Shown here in pieces: positions 1 to 10,481 of a stretch of DNA of 64,000 nucleotides. The stretch spans positions 372,001-436,000 of the forward strand of contig NZ_LIYH01000001.1 in the NCBI RefSeq assembly GCF_001905885.1, read 5' to 3'. Source of the DNA: Streptomyces sp. CB03234 (GTDB lineage Bacteria > Actinomycetota > Actinomycetes > Streptomycetales > Streptomycetaceae). Under the pieces are notes generated by a model. The model was given only the letters and a program-made list of their open reading frames with translations, had not been told where the DNA came from and ran no database searches. Numbering within the stretch: position 1 is the first letter of the stretch; each line of letters opens with the position of its first letter. The translations under genes and the position numbers were made by a program.

Positions 1-381
1 GCTGGGCGCCCCGCCGCTGCCTCCGAGCCCTGGGCCCTGGGCCCTGGGCCCACGGCCCACGCACCTGCCCGGGCGTCGCCGCCGCGCCCCGGGCCCCGGG
101 ACCGCGCGCCCACGCGGGCGCGGGCCCGGCTCGGGCCACGGCAGCGACAGGACGGTTCGGGCGGGGCGGGCGGGATCGGACGGTTGGGCGGGGCGGGGCG
201 GGACCGGGGGCCGGGAGGGCGGGGCGTGGGCGACGGCCACCGGGCGTGACGGTTCGGTGACCCGCTCGGCGTGCCGGAGGGGCGATGCGGGCGCCGGAGG
301 CCTTACTGGTTTCCTTCGCGGGGTGGACGTCAGGCAAGATGGGGTGTATCTGCCCACTCTCGGACTGCCGGACGGTTTCTC
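1..381. other. Intergenic GC-rich region upstream of ettA
   Basis: No gene is supported here. The stretch is extremely G+C rich and includes several G-run clusters around 155-230 (GGGCGGGGCGGGCGGG-like), which could form G-quadruplexes. An upstream in-frame GTG at 271 would extend EttA by 37 residues, but the added residues resemble no EttA N-terminus. The promoter of ettA probably lies in the last 100 bases, but I cannot place it with confidence. Confidence 0.5.
27..51. repeat. 7-bp tandem repeat, GCCCTGG x3.5
   Basis: GCCCTGG occurs at 27-33, 34-40 and 41-47 and is followed by GCCC. It lies in noncoding sequence and looks like a short slippage repeat. Confidence 0.7.
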
Positions 382-2046
<1,665 letters not shown>

Positions 2047-2056
2047 GGCAGCGGCA

Positions 2057-2497
2057 GTGGCTCGTCATATCTACCGCTGTCCCCTGCGCTGGTCGGACAT
2101 GGACGCCTTCGGGCACGTCAACAACGTCGTCTTCCTCCGCTATCTGGAGGAGGCGCGGATCGACTTCATGTTCCGGCTGGCGCCCGGGAACGGCTCGCCG
2201 TCGTTCTCTGGCGGGTCCGTCGTGGCCCGGCACGAGATCGACTACGTACGGCCGCTGGTCCACCGGCACGAGCCGGTGACCATCGAGTCGTGGGTCACGA
2301 AGATCGGCGCGGCGTCGCTGACGATCGCGTACGAGATCAAGGACCCCGACCAGGTGTACGTGCGGGCCTCGACGGTCGTCGTGCCGTTCGACCTGGAGGC
2401 CCAGCGCCCGCGCCGCATCACGGTGGAGGAGCGGTCGTTCCTGGAGGAGTACGTCGACGACGGCATGCGTTCCGAGGGGAAGGCCGCCGCGGCATGA
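2057..2497 (+). CDS. Acyl-CoA thioesterase, hotdog fold (4HBT-like)
   Basis: The 146-residue product starts with a GTG and shows the 4-hydroxybenzoyl-CoA thioesterase pattern near its N-terminus: RWSDMDAFGHVNN, with the Asp and the GHVNN segment typical of hotdog thioesterases, then FLRYLEEARIDF. Such enzymes hydrolyse acyl-CoA thioesters in the cytoplasm; the substrate cannot be read from sequence. It lies 10 bases after ettA and its stop overlaps the next start in an ATGA, so it belongs to a three-gene transcription unit. Confidence 0.9.
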   Translation: MARHIYRCPLRWSDMDAFGHVNNVVFLRYLEEARIDFMFRLAPGNGSPSFSGGSVVARHEIDYVRPLVHRHEPVTIESWVTKIGAASLTIAYEIKDPDQVYVRASTVVVPFDLEAQRPRRITVEERSFLEEYVDDGMRSEGKAAAA

Positions 2498-3153
2498 CTC
2501 CGCCGCTGCATTTCGCCGACGCCAGGGAGGCGGCCGACCTCGCGGCCTTCCTGGCCCGGCTGATCCACTACGACCGGGCCGCCGCCGTCCGCCTCCAGGC
2601 GGGTGGCGGGGCCCTGGCCGTGTTCGGGCGGCCGGCGTCCTTCGAGGTGCTGGCCATCCGGACGGCGGCGCTCCTGGACGACGCGCCGCTGGACGTCACC
2701 GTGTCCGCGGGGCAACTCCTGGAGGGCATCGAGGAGTCGGCGGGCAAGGCCATGGTGCCCGCCCCCGTCACCGGCCCGCCCTGGGCGGGCGTCCTGCCCC
2801 CGCGCGGCGGCTGGCAGGAGGTCCCCGGCCTCCCGGACGCCGCCGGGCTGCGCGGGGCGGTCGCCGCGGCGGTGGCCGAGTTCCGTGCGCGGGACGGAGA
2901 GTTGCCGACCGAGCGCCGCACGCGCGCGGAGCGCGACCGGATCGGCCGCGACATCTGGTCCCGGACGATCGGCTCGACCGGCCTGCCGCTGCGCGCCGTG
3001 CACGCCGCCCAGTCGCTGGGCTTCCTGCCCCCGCACGACGTGCCGGTGGCCCTGCTCGCGGCCGGGTCATGGCTGCGGCTGCGCACCCCGTACGGATCGA
3101 TCGCGGTCCGCAGGGCGGGGCTGGGGACGGGACTGACCGTCACGGCGGTCTGA
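2494..3153 (+). CDS. Conserved hypothetical protein, 219 aa
   Basis: I do not recognise a named domain. The ATG at 2494 overlaps the thioesterase stop (ATGA), which decides the start and implies translational coupling. The protein is soluble, rich in Ala/Gly/Arg, has no signal peptide, begins MTPPLHFADAREAADLAAFLARL and ends with a beta-like segment LLAAGSWLRLRTPYGSIAVRR. A basic helical stretch TRAERDRIGRDIWSR lies around residues 150-165. The neighbourhood (ettA, thioesterase) does not suggest a function. Confidence 0.8.
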   Translation: MTPPLHFADAREAADLAAFLARLIHYDRAAAVRLQAGGGALAVFGRPASFEVLAIRTAALLDDAPLDVTVSAGQLLEGIEESAGKAMVPAPVTGPPWAGVLPPRGGWQEVPGLPDAAGLRGAVAAAVAEFRARDGELPTERRTRAERDRIGRDIWSRTIGSTGLPLRAVHAAQSLGFLPPHDVPVALLAAGSWLRLRTPYGSIAVRRAGLGTGLTVTAV

Positions 3154-3192
3154 TCGGCCGCGGTGACGGTCACGGCGCGTCTGATCCGGCCG
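3135..3192. repeat. Imperfect direct repeat spanning the stop of the upstream gene
   Basis: Two adjacent copies of a roughly 26-bp unit of the form GACsGTCACGGCG..TCTGATC.GGC begin at 3135 and 3165. The first contains the TGA stop (3151-3153) of the unknown 219-aa gene. The rest of the gap to 3436 holds no gene; it contains repeated GTGGCCCA/CCGTTGCC words and looks like degenerate noncoding sequence. Confidence 0.55.
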
Positions 3193-3436
3193 CCCGGCCG
3201 GAGGGCCGCCCCGTCCCCGCCTCCGGCTCGGTACGGCCGGTGCGTCGGCACGGTCGGCCGACCGGCGTCGGCACGGTGACCGTGCCGGGCCCGGACCCGC
3301 GGCCGGTGTTCGTGGCCCATGCCCCGGTGTCCGTGGCCCACGACCCGGGCCCGAACAGGCCGTTGCCTCGGCCAGGCCGTTGCCCGGCGCCCGTGGCCCG
3401 AGCTGCGAGCCGGAGACGGCCCGCCAGGTCCGGGGT

Positions 3437-5686
3437 TCATCCGGCGTCGGAAGACCGCCCTCCGTACGCCGCCCCGGCATGGCGGGCCGTCAGCCACCCG
3501 CCCGCGAGCACCGCCGCCGCGCACACCGCGGCCGCCACCGCCGGCCCGCCGCCGAGCAGACCGAGCGGTGAACTCCCGGACGGGGACAGGAAACCGAGGT
3601 TCACCCCGGCGAGCAGCGCCGCGACCAGCGCGGCCGGCACCAGTGCGCATCCCATCGGAACGCCCATGCCCCACCACGCCACCCGCAGCGGGAAACCGGC
3701 GCCCGAGGTGAACGCGGCGGACGGCCGCAGCTCGTGGGCCCGGTCGAGGAACGCGTGCAGCAACCCGGCCGCCCCCGCGAGTGCGAGCAGCACGAACCCG
3801 GCGGCCGCCACGAGGACCACCCAGTCGGCGAGACGCGCGCGGGCCTCTGCGCCGACGACGTGGGCCTCCCCGGGAACGCCCACGTGCGGCAGCGGCAGCG
3901 TCGCGTGCGCGGACCGCTCGATGCGCTCGCGTCCTTCCGGCCCGGTCGTCACGACGACGAAGGCGCCCTGTTCCTCGAGCAGGTGCGCCCGCGTGGCGGA
4001 CGCGTGCACATGGACCGGGCCGAAGCCCACCCAGCGCAGCGCCTCGGTACGGGGCGTGCGCTCCCGGTAGACGTCGTGCGCCGGTACGGCCCGCTCGCGC
4101 GGGCAGGAGCGCATGGTTCCGAGGGCGGCCAGGTCGCGGCATTCACCGCGCAGCACGGGCCGGCCGGAGCCTGACACCACCCGCAGCAGCCGGTCCTCCG
4201 GGGCCAGCGCGGCCGCGAACCGGGCGTGCGCCCGCGCGTTCGTGGGCGCGCTGTAGACCTCCAGGAGCCGGTCGTCCAGCCGTTCGCCGAGCACGGCGGC
4301 GTTCCGGGCCGCGTTCGTCTGGTCGGTCACCATCACCAGGGCCTGGGCGGCCAGCGCCGGCATGACGACGAGGGCCGCGGCCGCCCGGGCGAACACCGAG
4401 GGATGGGCGGCCGCCCAGCGCCCGCCGATCAGCCGCGCCGCGCTCGCGGTGCCGCCCGCGGTCAGCCGGGCGGAGACCCGGGCCGCCGCCCGCCCCAGGA
4501 GCGACGGCAGCCCCGTGAGCACCAGGACCGTGCCCAGCACGAAGAGCCGGACGCCCGTCGCCTGCCCCGCCGCCGCCCCGGAGACCACGGCCAGGGCGCC
4601 GATCCCGCACACGACACCGGGCCAGGCCGACGGCACGGGCCGCCCGGGCCGCCCGGGCCGGGGCGGAGGGGCCCCGGGCCGCCTCGACCGGGCGGGGCGC
4701 GCCCACCGGTGTGGCACGCCGGACAGCAGGCACAGCGCGGTGAACAGCAGGCACAGGGCGGCCCACACGCAGGCCAGCGCGAGCGGGAACTGCCACCGCA
4801 GCGGCGCCAGATCGGCGGCCGCCACCTCGTACCCGGTCAGCGGCAGCCGTACGCCCGTCAGCGTGAGGGCCGCCAGCGGTACGCCCGCGAGGACGGTGCC
4901 TGCGGCGAGCGGGCCCACGCACTCCCGGGCCGCGATCCTCGCGGGCACGGTACGTCCGGTGCCGCCGAGCGCGTACAGCACCGCGAGCCGCCGGTCGCGC
5001 CGCCCGGCCCCGAGCCGGGAGGCGACGACGAGCAGGACGGCGACGGGCAGCCCGATCTGGGGCACCAGCAGCCAGTGCAGGTCGCTCTCCGGCCGGTCGA
5101 ACGACTGGCTGAGGAAGTACGCCGGGTCCGCCGGCCGCTCCGCCCCGAAGCGGGTGACGCCGAGGGTCGTCGCGTACCCCTCGATCCGTACGCCGGCCGG
5201 CGGGCGGACGTACACGAAGAGCTCCCCCGCGTCGGCCAGACCCTCCTCCGCCACCGTTCCCGCCAGCCCGCCGAACCGGGTGGTGGCGGCCGGCATGGTG
5301 TCGAGCAGCGCCGGGGACACGAACGCCTCGCCCGGTTCCGGCCATCGGGGCAGGCCCGGCGGCAGGGGAGCGGAGGGGGCGACGGGCTCGATGGAGACCA
5401 CCGAGAAGCTCCGCCCGCGCCAGGTGTCGTCGCTCTGCGCCCATCGGAGGGCCGGGCGTACGCCGGGGGCCGCGGGCACGGGCATCCGCGCGGAGATACG
5501 TGCCTCCCGCCCCTCGTACACGGCGTGCACCGCTTGCACGCCCCACACCAGCAGCGCCGCCGCCATCGCGGCGAGTGCCAGGCACAGCGCCCGGACGCCC
5601 CGTCGCGGATCACGCCGACGGCTGCGGCCGCCGGGGCGTGCCGGGCCGCCGGCCGGCCCGGCGGCCCTCACAGTGGGTGCGGTCAT
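3437..5686 (-). CDS. FtsX-like ABC transporter permease
   Basis: The 749-residue membrane protein has an N-terminal basic segment, a first transmembrane helix (VRALCLALAAMAAALLVWGV), a large extracytoplasmic region, then helix clusters separated by a second large extracytoplasmic part. This is the topology of the FtsX/MacB permease superfamily. Segments such as RRDRRLAVLYALGGTGR match the cytoplasmic coupling region seen in FtsX permeases, where RRxxALLRALG is typical. No ATPase gene is adjacent, so its partner must be encoded elsewhere or it acts alone. The product may concern export of, or resistance to, peptides or lipids; this is family-level inference. The small secreted protein gene lies directly upstream on the same strand (4-base gap). 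Confidence 0.75.
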   Translation of the reverse strand: MTAPTVRAAGPAGGPARPGGRSRRRDPRRGVRALCLALAAMAAALLVWGVQAVHAVYEGREARISARMPVPAAPGVRPALRWAQSDDTWRGRSFSVVSIEPVAPSAPLPPGLPRWPEPGEAFVSPALLDTMPAATTRFGGLAGTVAEEGLADAGELFVYVRPPAGVRIEGYATTLGVTRFGAERPADPAYFLSQSFDRPESDLHWLLVPQIGLPVAVLLVVASRLGAGRRDRRLAVLYALGGTGRTVPARIAARECVGPLAAGTVLAGVPLAALTLTGVRLPLTGYEVAAADLAPLRWQFPLALACVWAALCLLFTALCLLSGVPHRWARPARSRRPGAPPPRPGRPGRPVPSAWPGVVCGIGALAVVSGAAAGQATGVRLFVLGTVLVLTGLPSLLGRAAARVSARLTAGGTASAARLIGGRWAAAHPSVFARAAAALVVMPALAAQALVMVTDQTNAARNAAVLGERLDDRLLEVYSAPTNARAHARFAAALAPEDRLLRVVSGSGRPVLRGECRDLAALGTMRSCPRERAVPAHDVYRERTPRTEALRWVGFGPVHVHASATRAHLLEEQGAFVVVTTGPEGRERIERSAHATLPLPHVGVPGEAHVVGAEARARLADWVVLVAAAGFVLLALAGAAGLLHAFLDRAHELRPSAAFTSGAGFPLRVAWWGMGVPMGCALVPAALVAALLAGVNLGFLSPSGSSPLGLLGGGPAVAAAVCAAAVLAGGWLTARHAGAAYGGRSSDAG

Positions 5687-5690
5687 GGCG

Positions 5691-6038
5691 TCAGGGGTGC
5701 CGCTTCCAGCCGGAGCACGCGTCCGACACGAGCGGGCGGTTCTCGCACGTCTGCATCGTGTAGATCGAGTACGTACCGGTCGTGGAGGTCTTGCAGTAGC
5801 CGTTCGTCTCCTCCATGCGCACCACGGTGTCCGGCGTGGTCCGCTTGAAGTTGACGTAGACGTTGAAGCCGTCGGCCTCCCGGTCGCAGACCCCGGCGTA
5901 CTTGTGGTCCCTGCCGATGTAGCCGAAGTCCTCGCCCTCGTAGACGTAGAAGGTGTCGCCGAAGGCGGTACCGGCCCCGAGCAGCGCCGTCACCGTCGCG
6001 ATCGCCACGGCACCCAGCCGCATGGTCCTCCGTCGCAC
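5691..6038 (-). CDS. Small secreted hypothetical protein
   Basis: I set the start at the GTG at 6038, 6 bases after a perfect GGAGG; an ATG at 6023 is an alternative with a second GGAGG 3 bases away. The 115-residue product has a signal peptide MRLGAVAIATVTALLGAGTAFG and a mature part of about 85 residues beginning DTFYVYEGEDFGYIG. Four cysteines (VCDRE, GYCKT, QTCEN, DACSG) suggest two disulfides. I do not recognise the family. It sits 4 bases upstream of the FtsX-like permease on the same strand, so a secreted peptide-permease relationship is possible but unproven. Confidence 0.75.
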   Translation of the reverse strand: MRRRTMRLGAVAIATVTALLGAGTAFGDTFYVYEGEDFGYIGRDHKYAGVCDREADGFNVYVNFKRTTPDTVVRMEETNGYCKTSTTGTYSIYTMQTCENRPLVSDACSGWKRHP

Positions 6039-6199
6039 GTTGAACCTCCACAAGACGAGGGGCACCCGCCGACTGCGGATGCCCGTTCGATGTGTTGCGG
6101 CTGTGAACTTAGGGGGTGGAGGGCGGCCGTGGGGACCGGGTGCGGCAGAGTTGGCCGGAACCTTTTCTGTCACTTACCCGTCACGGAGGGTGAATCGGC

Positions 6200-6604
6200 T
6201 CAGTCCGGGGTGTTCACCATCGACGCCGCGGCGTACGTCAGGTAGTTCCACAGCGTCCGCTCGTGCTCCTCGGGCAGGCCGAGTTCGTCGACCGCCGCCC
6301 GCATGTGCTTCAGCCAGGCGTCGTGCGCCGCGCGGTCCACGGTGAAGGGCGCGTGGCGCATCCGGAGCCGGGGGTGGCCGCGGTTGTCGCTGTAGGTGCG
6401 CGGGCCGCCCCAGTACTGCATCAGGAACAGCACCAGCCGCTCCTCGGCCGGTCCCAGGTCCTCCTCCGGATACATCGGCCTCAGCAGGGGGTCCTCCGCC
6501 ACCCCCTCGTAGAACCGTTGGACGAGGCGCCGGAAGGTAGCCTCGCCGCCGACCTGCTCGTAGAAGGTCTGCTCCTGAAGCGTGCCGCGCGGGATCTCAT
6601 TCAC
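6200..6604 (-). CDS. glbO: Group II truncated hemoglobin (trHbO type)
   Basis: The 134-residue protein matches group II truncated globins in length and motifs: FYEQVGGEATFRRLVQRFYEGVAEDPLLRPMYPEEDLGPAEERL, then FLMQYWGGPRTYSDNRGHPRLRMRH. The second contains the YSDNRGHPRLRMRHAPF block with the proximal histidine region. These are cytoplasmic heme proteins that bind O2/NO and are linked to oxidative and nitrosative stress. The start is a GTG with a GGAG two bases upstream. It is divergent from the methyltransferase gene. Confidence 0.93.
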   Translation of the reverse strand: MNEIPRGTLQEQTFYEQVGGEATFRRLVQRFYEGVAEDPLLRPMYPEEDLGPAEERLVLFLMQYWGGPRTYSDNRGHPRLRMRHAPFTVDRAAHDAWLKHMRAAVDELGLPEEHERTLWNYLTYAAASMVNTPD

Positions 6605-6698
6605 GACTCCATCGTCTCAGACGGACCGGCCGAGGACCCCGGCCCTAGGACCCCGCGGGGTGCTCGCCTCCCACCGCCGCGAGCAGCAAAGTGGAGAT

Positions 6699-7688
6699 AT
6701 GCGCACACAGCGAGAGGATCCGTTCGCCGAGGCCGCCGCCGAGGCGCGGCGCGAACTCGTACGGGAGATCGCCGCCGGCGGGGACCTTCAGGACCCGGCC
6801 TGGCGGGCGGCGTTCGAGGAGGTGCCACGGCACTTGTTCGTGCCGTACTTCTACATCGGGGTCATGGGCGGGTACGAGCGGCTGTGGTGCGAGGACCCGG
6901 ATCCGGACCGTCGGAGGCGGTGGCTGGAAGGCGCCTATCTGGACCGGCCGCTCGCCACGCACGTACGGGACGGGGAACTGGTCTCGTCCGCCAGCCAGCC
7001 TTCCCTGATGGCCGGAATGCTGCACGCGCTGGATGTACGGGACGGGGACAGCGTCCTGGAGATCGGCGCCGGAACGGGGTACAACGCGGCGCTCCTGGCG
7101 CACCGGCTGGGCGACGAGCGGGTGACGACCGTCGACCTGGACGAGGACATCACGGAGGCGGCCCGCGCCCACCTCGCGGCGGCGGGCTACCACCCCGTCG
7201 TGGTCACCGGTGACGGGGCGCGCGGCTGCCCGCCTCGGGCGCCGTTCGACGCGGTCATCGCGACCTGCGCCGTGGCCTCCGTACCGCCCGCGTGGCTCGC
7301 GCAGTGCCGGCCGGGCGCACGGATCCTGGCGCCGCTGTCCACGGGGCTCATCCGGCTGCGGGTGCGGGACGCCGAGCACGCGGAGGGCCGGTTCCTGCAC
7401 ACGTCCGCGTACTTCGTGCCGCTGCGCGGTGGCGGCGGGGGCTCGCCGGCGCCGGTGGTGCACACGGGCGGGCTGCCCCGGCGCGCGACCGACAACGAGC
7501 TGTTCCGCTTCCTGCTGACGCTCACCGCGGGCAGCCTGGACCCGCACGAGGCGTACGCGCTGTGGCAGCGCGAGCGGCGCCCCGCGCGGGAACGGTTCGG
7601 CGTGACGGTCAGCGGCGAGCACCAGTGGGCGTGGCTGGACGAGCCCGAGGGGCCCTACAGCTGGCCCCTGGGGTCACCCGCTTCCTAG
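6699..7688 (+). CDS. SAM-dependent methyltransferase, protein-L-isoaspartate methyltransferase-like
   Basis: The 329-residue protein starts at an ATG preceded by GTGGAGAT. It has the PCMT-like layout: N-terminal helices with EEVPRHLFVPYF, a pre-catalytic segment SSASQPSLMAGMLHAL, motif I VLEIGAGTGYNAALLAHRLG near residue 115, then VTTVDLDEDITEAARAHL, and a C-terminal extension of about 130 residues with no recognised domain. Classical PCMT repairs isoaspartyl damage; the extension leaves the substrate open. Its stop is shared with that of the convergent FHA gene in a single CTAG (7685-7688). Confidence 0.85.
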   Translation: MRTQREDPFAEAAAEARRELVREIAAGGDLQDPAWRAAFEEVPRHLFVPYFYIGVMGGYERLWCEDPDPDRRRRWLEGAYLDRPLATHVRDGELVSSASQPSLMAGMLHALDVRDGDSVLEIGAGTGYNAALLAHRLGDERVTTVDLDEDITEAARAHLAAAGYHPVVVTGDGARGCPPRAPFDAVIATCAVASVPPAWLAQCRPGARILAPLSTGLIRLRVRDAEHAEGRFLHTSAYFVPLRGGGGGSPAPVVHTGGLPRRATDNELFRFLLTLTAGSLDPHEAYALWQRERRPARERFGVTVSGEHQWAWLDEPEGPYSWPLGSPAS

Positions 7689-8983
7689 CCGCGCCGGATG
7701 GTGATCGTCGTCCAGGCGCCCACATGGACCCGGTCGCCGTCCTTGAGCGGGACGGGGACATAGGGTTGGATCGGGTCCTCGGCGCCGTTGAGCGTGGTGC
7801 CGTTGGTGGAGTTCTGGTCGACGACCGCCCAGGAGCCGTCCGGCTGCTGCACGAGCACGGCATGGTGGTGCGAGACGCCCGGGTCCTCCGGCGGCACGGA
7901 CAGGTCGATGTCCGGGGACTCGCCCGTCGAGTGCCGCCGGCGGCCGATGCTGATCTGGTTGCCGGACAGCGACAGCCGCTGCTCCGGGGAGTAGGCGGGC
8001 AGGTTGAGGCCCGCCGCCTCGGGGCCGCTGCGCTGCATCATCGCCATGAAGTACTCACGGTCGGGCGCGACGACCGCCGTCCATCCGGCGGGCGCCGCGT
8101 GGTACTGCGGGGGCTGGGGTGAGTGGGGCGGCTGCTGTGTGTGGGGCGGCTGGGGTCCGTGTCCTTGCGGGCCTTGGTGTCCCTGCGGTCCCTGATGCCC
8201 CTGCGTTCCCTGATGCCCCTGGTGTCCGTGGTGTCCCTGCGGGCCGGAGTCGCGGGGGCGTTCCGGCTGCTCCGGGCGGACCGGGGGCTGGGCCTGCGGC
8301 TGCGAGGGCGGCGGCAGCATCCAGTCGTCCCCGCCACCGTCGGTCGGCCGGGGCTGCGGCGGGGGCGGCGGTCCCGGCTGCTGGAACGCCTGCGGCGGCC
8401 GCGGCGGGCCGGGCGGCTGCTGGAACGCCTGAGGAACCGGCGGCGGCCCCTGCGGCGGTCGCTGGGGTGTGGACGGCTCGGGCGGCAGCGGCTCGGCCGG
8501 GCGGTTCATCTGTGACGGGCGGGAGCTCTGGTACTCGTACGGGTCCGGCGGGCGCGGCGCCTGCGGCTGCGACGGCGGCTGGGACGGCGGCTGGGACTGG
8601 AAGCCGGGCGGCAGGTTCAGCCCGGGCGGGGGGCCGCCGGGGCCACCCTGCGGCGGTGCCAGGGGGGTGTACGAAGTCGCCGTATTGGTGAGGAAGTTCC
8701 ACCGGCACTCCTCGCAGAACGGCGCCATGGCCTCGCGCGGAGTGCGGCACTGCGGGCACAGCTCCGCCTGGGCGGTGGCGTTCGGGTCGCCGCCCGGGAA
8801 GCCGCCGGGCCGGGGAGGCGGCCCGCCCGGGCCCGGGTAGCCGTACGCGGGCGGCGGCGGGGGCGGGGGCGGAGGAGGCGGCGGAACGGCACCCGCAGGC
8901 GCGCCCGCCCCGGCCATGCGATGGCCGCAGACCTCGCACCAGTCGTCGGAACCCGACTGGTGTCCGTTCGGGCAGGTCGGCAT
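7685..8983 (-). CDS. Zinc-ribbon, proline-rich FHA-domain protein (end of PknG operon)
   Basis: This 432-residue cytoplasmic protein is the last gene of the seven-gene PknG operon. It has an N-terminal zinc ribbon (C4, H8, C16, C19), a run of twelve prolines, a second ribbon (CPQC at 76-79, CEEC at 90-93), a long Pro/Gln-rich linker with a collagen-like GHQGxQG stretch, and a C-terminal FHA domain of about 90 residues. The FHA shows QISIGRRR, GVSHHHAVL and NSTNGTTLNG, the conserved phosphothreonine-binding Arg, Ser-His and Asn positions. By analogy with mycobacterial GarA, the FHA partner of PknG, it is a likely reader or substrate of the kinase encoded upstream. I use the ATG at 8983; an in-frame ATG at 9007 is less likely. 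Confidence 0.88.
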   Translation of the reverse strand: MPTCPNGHQSGSDDWCEVCGHRMAGAGAPAGAVPPPPPPPPPPPPAYGYPGPGGPPPRPGGFPGGDPNATAQAELCPQCRTPREAMAPFCEECRWNFLTNTATSYTPLAPPQGGPGGPPPGLNLPPGFQSQPPSQPPSQPQAPRPPDPYEYQSSRPSQMNRPAEPLPPEPSTPQRPPQGPPPVPQAFQQPPGPPRPPQAFQQPGPPPPPQPRPTDGGGDDWMLPPPSQPQAQPPVRPEQPERPRDSGPQGHHGHQGHQGTQGHQGPQGHQGPQGHGPQPPHTQQPPHSPQPPQYHAAPAGWTAVVAPDREYFMAMMQRSGPEAAGLNLPAYSPEQRLSLSGNQISIGRRRHSTGESPDIDLSVPPEDPGVSHHHAVLVQQPDGSWAVVDQNSTNGTTLNGAEDPIQPYVPVPLKDGDRVHVGAWTTITIRRG

Positions 8984-9035
8984 GTCGGCGCTTCCCCCTC
9001 TCCTCATCCGGCCCGCAGGCCGAGCAGATCGTGAC

Positions 9036-10412
9036 CTATTTCTTGACGCTCTTGACGCTCTTGACGCGAACGGTCTTGGTGGAGCGCGTCTCGAGTGTCA
9101 TCTCGTCCGCTTCCGCGACCTTCGCCTTCAGTCGCACAGTACCTGTCGCCGCGTCGACGACGTCCACCACCTTCGAAAGGAGTTTCGCGGTATCCGTGTT
9201 CCCGGAAGCGGCCGCCAACTGCACGGCGCGGCCGAGTTTCGCCGTCGCCCCGTCGAAATCACCGGACTTGCGCGCATCCAGCCCCTGCTGGATGACTTGT
9301 GCCAGTTCGGCCTGGCCCGTGTAGTGCGCGACCTGGGGGTTGATGGAGGTGGAGGCCGCCATGTCGTCCGTCCACACCGCCCGTACCAGACCCTGCGACA
9401 GGGTCTGCGGGGTGCCGCCCGCCGGGTCGGGCAGGACGAGGGAGACCCGAGCCGCGAGCATCTCCTGGCCGATACCGGCCTCCGGCACCCGGACGCACAC
9501 GTGGTAGTCGCGGGACTCGTCGCCCCACGAGCCGGTCGGATAGTCACCGGCCCGGGGCCCCGCCTCCGTACGCCGGTCCGTCAGCTCCTCCACCGCCGGC
9601 GCCACCTGCTTCACGAAGACGATCTCCACCCCGACCGGGGTCCAGAGGCGGAGGCTCACATCCGCGACCTCCTTGCCCATCGCGTGCTCCATCATCCGCG
9701 TGAAGTCCGCGGCCAGGCCCGTGGGATCGGCGACGATGTCCGCCGTACCGAGCAGCGCCGAGGCGATCCCGGTGACCTCCTTGACCTCCCAGTCGGTACC
9801 GACGCCGCGGGCGTCACAGGTGAAGCGGCCGGCGCAGGCGTCGAGGGCCGCCCGCAGGTCCTCCGGAGACTCGTGCTCGTTGCGGCCGTCGGTGAGCAGG
9901 ATGCCGTGCCGGATCGGTACGTCGGCGGACGCCAGCAGCCGGTCGGCGAGCGTCAGCCACGTACCGATCGCGGTGCCGCCGCCCGCGCTCAGCTTGCGCA
10001 GCGCGTCCTTCGCCTCGGCGCGGGTGCGCGCGTCGGCGGTGGCAAGCCGGCCGCCGCCCGGGTAGACCTCGTTCGCGACGTGGGTGCCGGCGACCACCGC
10101 GAAGGCGACGCCGTCGCGCAGGGTGTCGATCGCGGCCGCCGTGGCGTCACGCGCGTTGCGCATCTTGGTCGGCGGGTAGTCCATGGACCCGGAGCAGTCG
10201 ACCATGACGACGACGGCGGCGGTCGGCGCGCGTCCCGGTATGTACGAGGGGGAGAGGGACGCCCCGGTCAGCGGTACCCCTCCGCTGGTGCCGCCGCCCG
10301 TCGCGGTGACCGTGACGATCGCGTTGACCTCGCGCCCGCCCTCCGGCAGGTACTCGTTCTGGTACACGTCCACCGAGAACTGCGGCACGTTCGACTTGGA
10401 GAAGTTCGCCAT
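9036..10412 (-). CDS. von Willebrand factor type A domain protein
   Basis: The 458-residue protein begins MANFSKSNVPQFSVDVYQNEYLPEGG and has a VWA domain with an intact metal-ion-dependent adhesion site: DCSGS (D72, S74, S76), T147 in GGTAIG and D175 in LLTDG. After it come a beta-rich region and a helical C-terminus with TPR-like character (LDARKSGDFDGATAKLGRAVQLAAASGNTDTAKLL). There is no signal peptide, so it should be cytoplasmic. VWA domains mediate metal-dependent protein contacts. The reading frame stays open far upstream, but similarity to VWA proteins begins only at this ATG. The C-terminal KSVKSVKK is encoded by a 9-bp tandem repeat (9041-9067). Confidence 0.9.
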   Translation of the reverse strand: MANFSKSNVPQFSVDVYQNEYLPEGGREVNAIVTVTATGGGTSGGVPLTGASLSPSYIPGRAPTAAVVVMVDCSGSMDYPPTKMRNARDATAAAIDTLRDGVAFAVVAGTHVANEVYPGGGRLATADARTRAEAKDALRKLSAGGGTAIGTWLTLADRLLASADVPIRHGILLTDGRNEHESPEDLRAALDACAGRFTCDARGVGTDWEVKEVTGIASALLGTADIVADPTGLAADFTRMMEHAMGKEVADVSLRLWTPVGVEIVFVKQVAPAVEELTDRRTEAGPRAGDYPTGSWGDESRDYHVCVRVPEAGIGQEMLAARVSLVLPDPAGGTPQTLSQGLVRAVWTDDMAASTSINPQVAHYTGQAELAQVIQQGLDARKSGDFDGATAKLGRAVQLAAASGNTDTAKLLSKVVDVVDAATGTVRLKAKVAEADEMTLETRSTKTVRVKSVKSVKK

Positions 10413-10481
10413 CTGATTCGGCTCCTCAGGACGCGGACTGACGCACGCACACAACGAACGGAGGGGAATGGGGGGTTGGTC

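Noticed and set aside
271..381. N-terminal extension of EttA from GTG 271
   Set aside because: The added residues do not resemble EttA, and the TTG at 382 gives the conserved MAEYIYTMRK start and the family length.
3069..4365. Plus-strand reading frames opposite the FtsX-like permease
   Set aside because: They are Pro/Arg/Ala-rich shadows of the minus-strand gene with no ribosome sites or recognisable domains.
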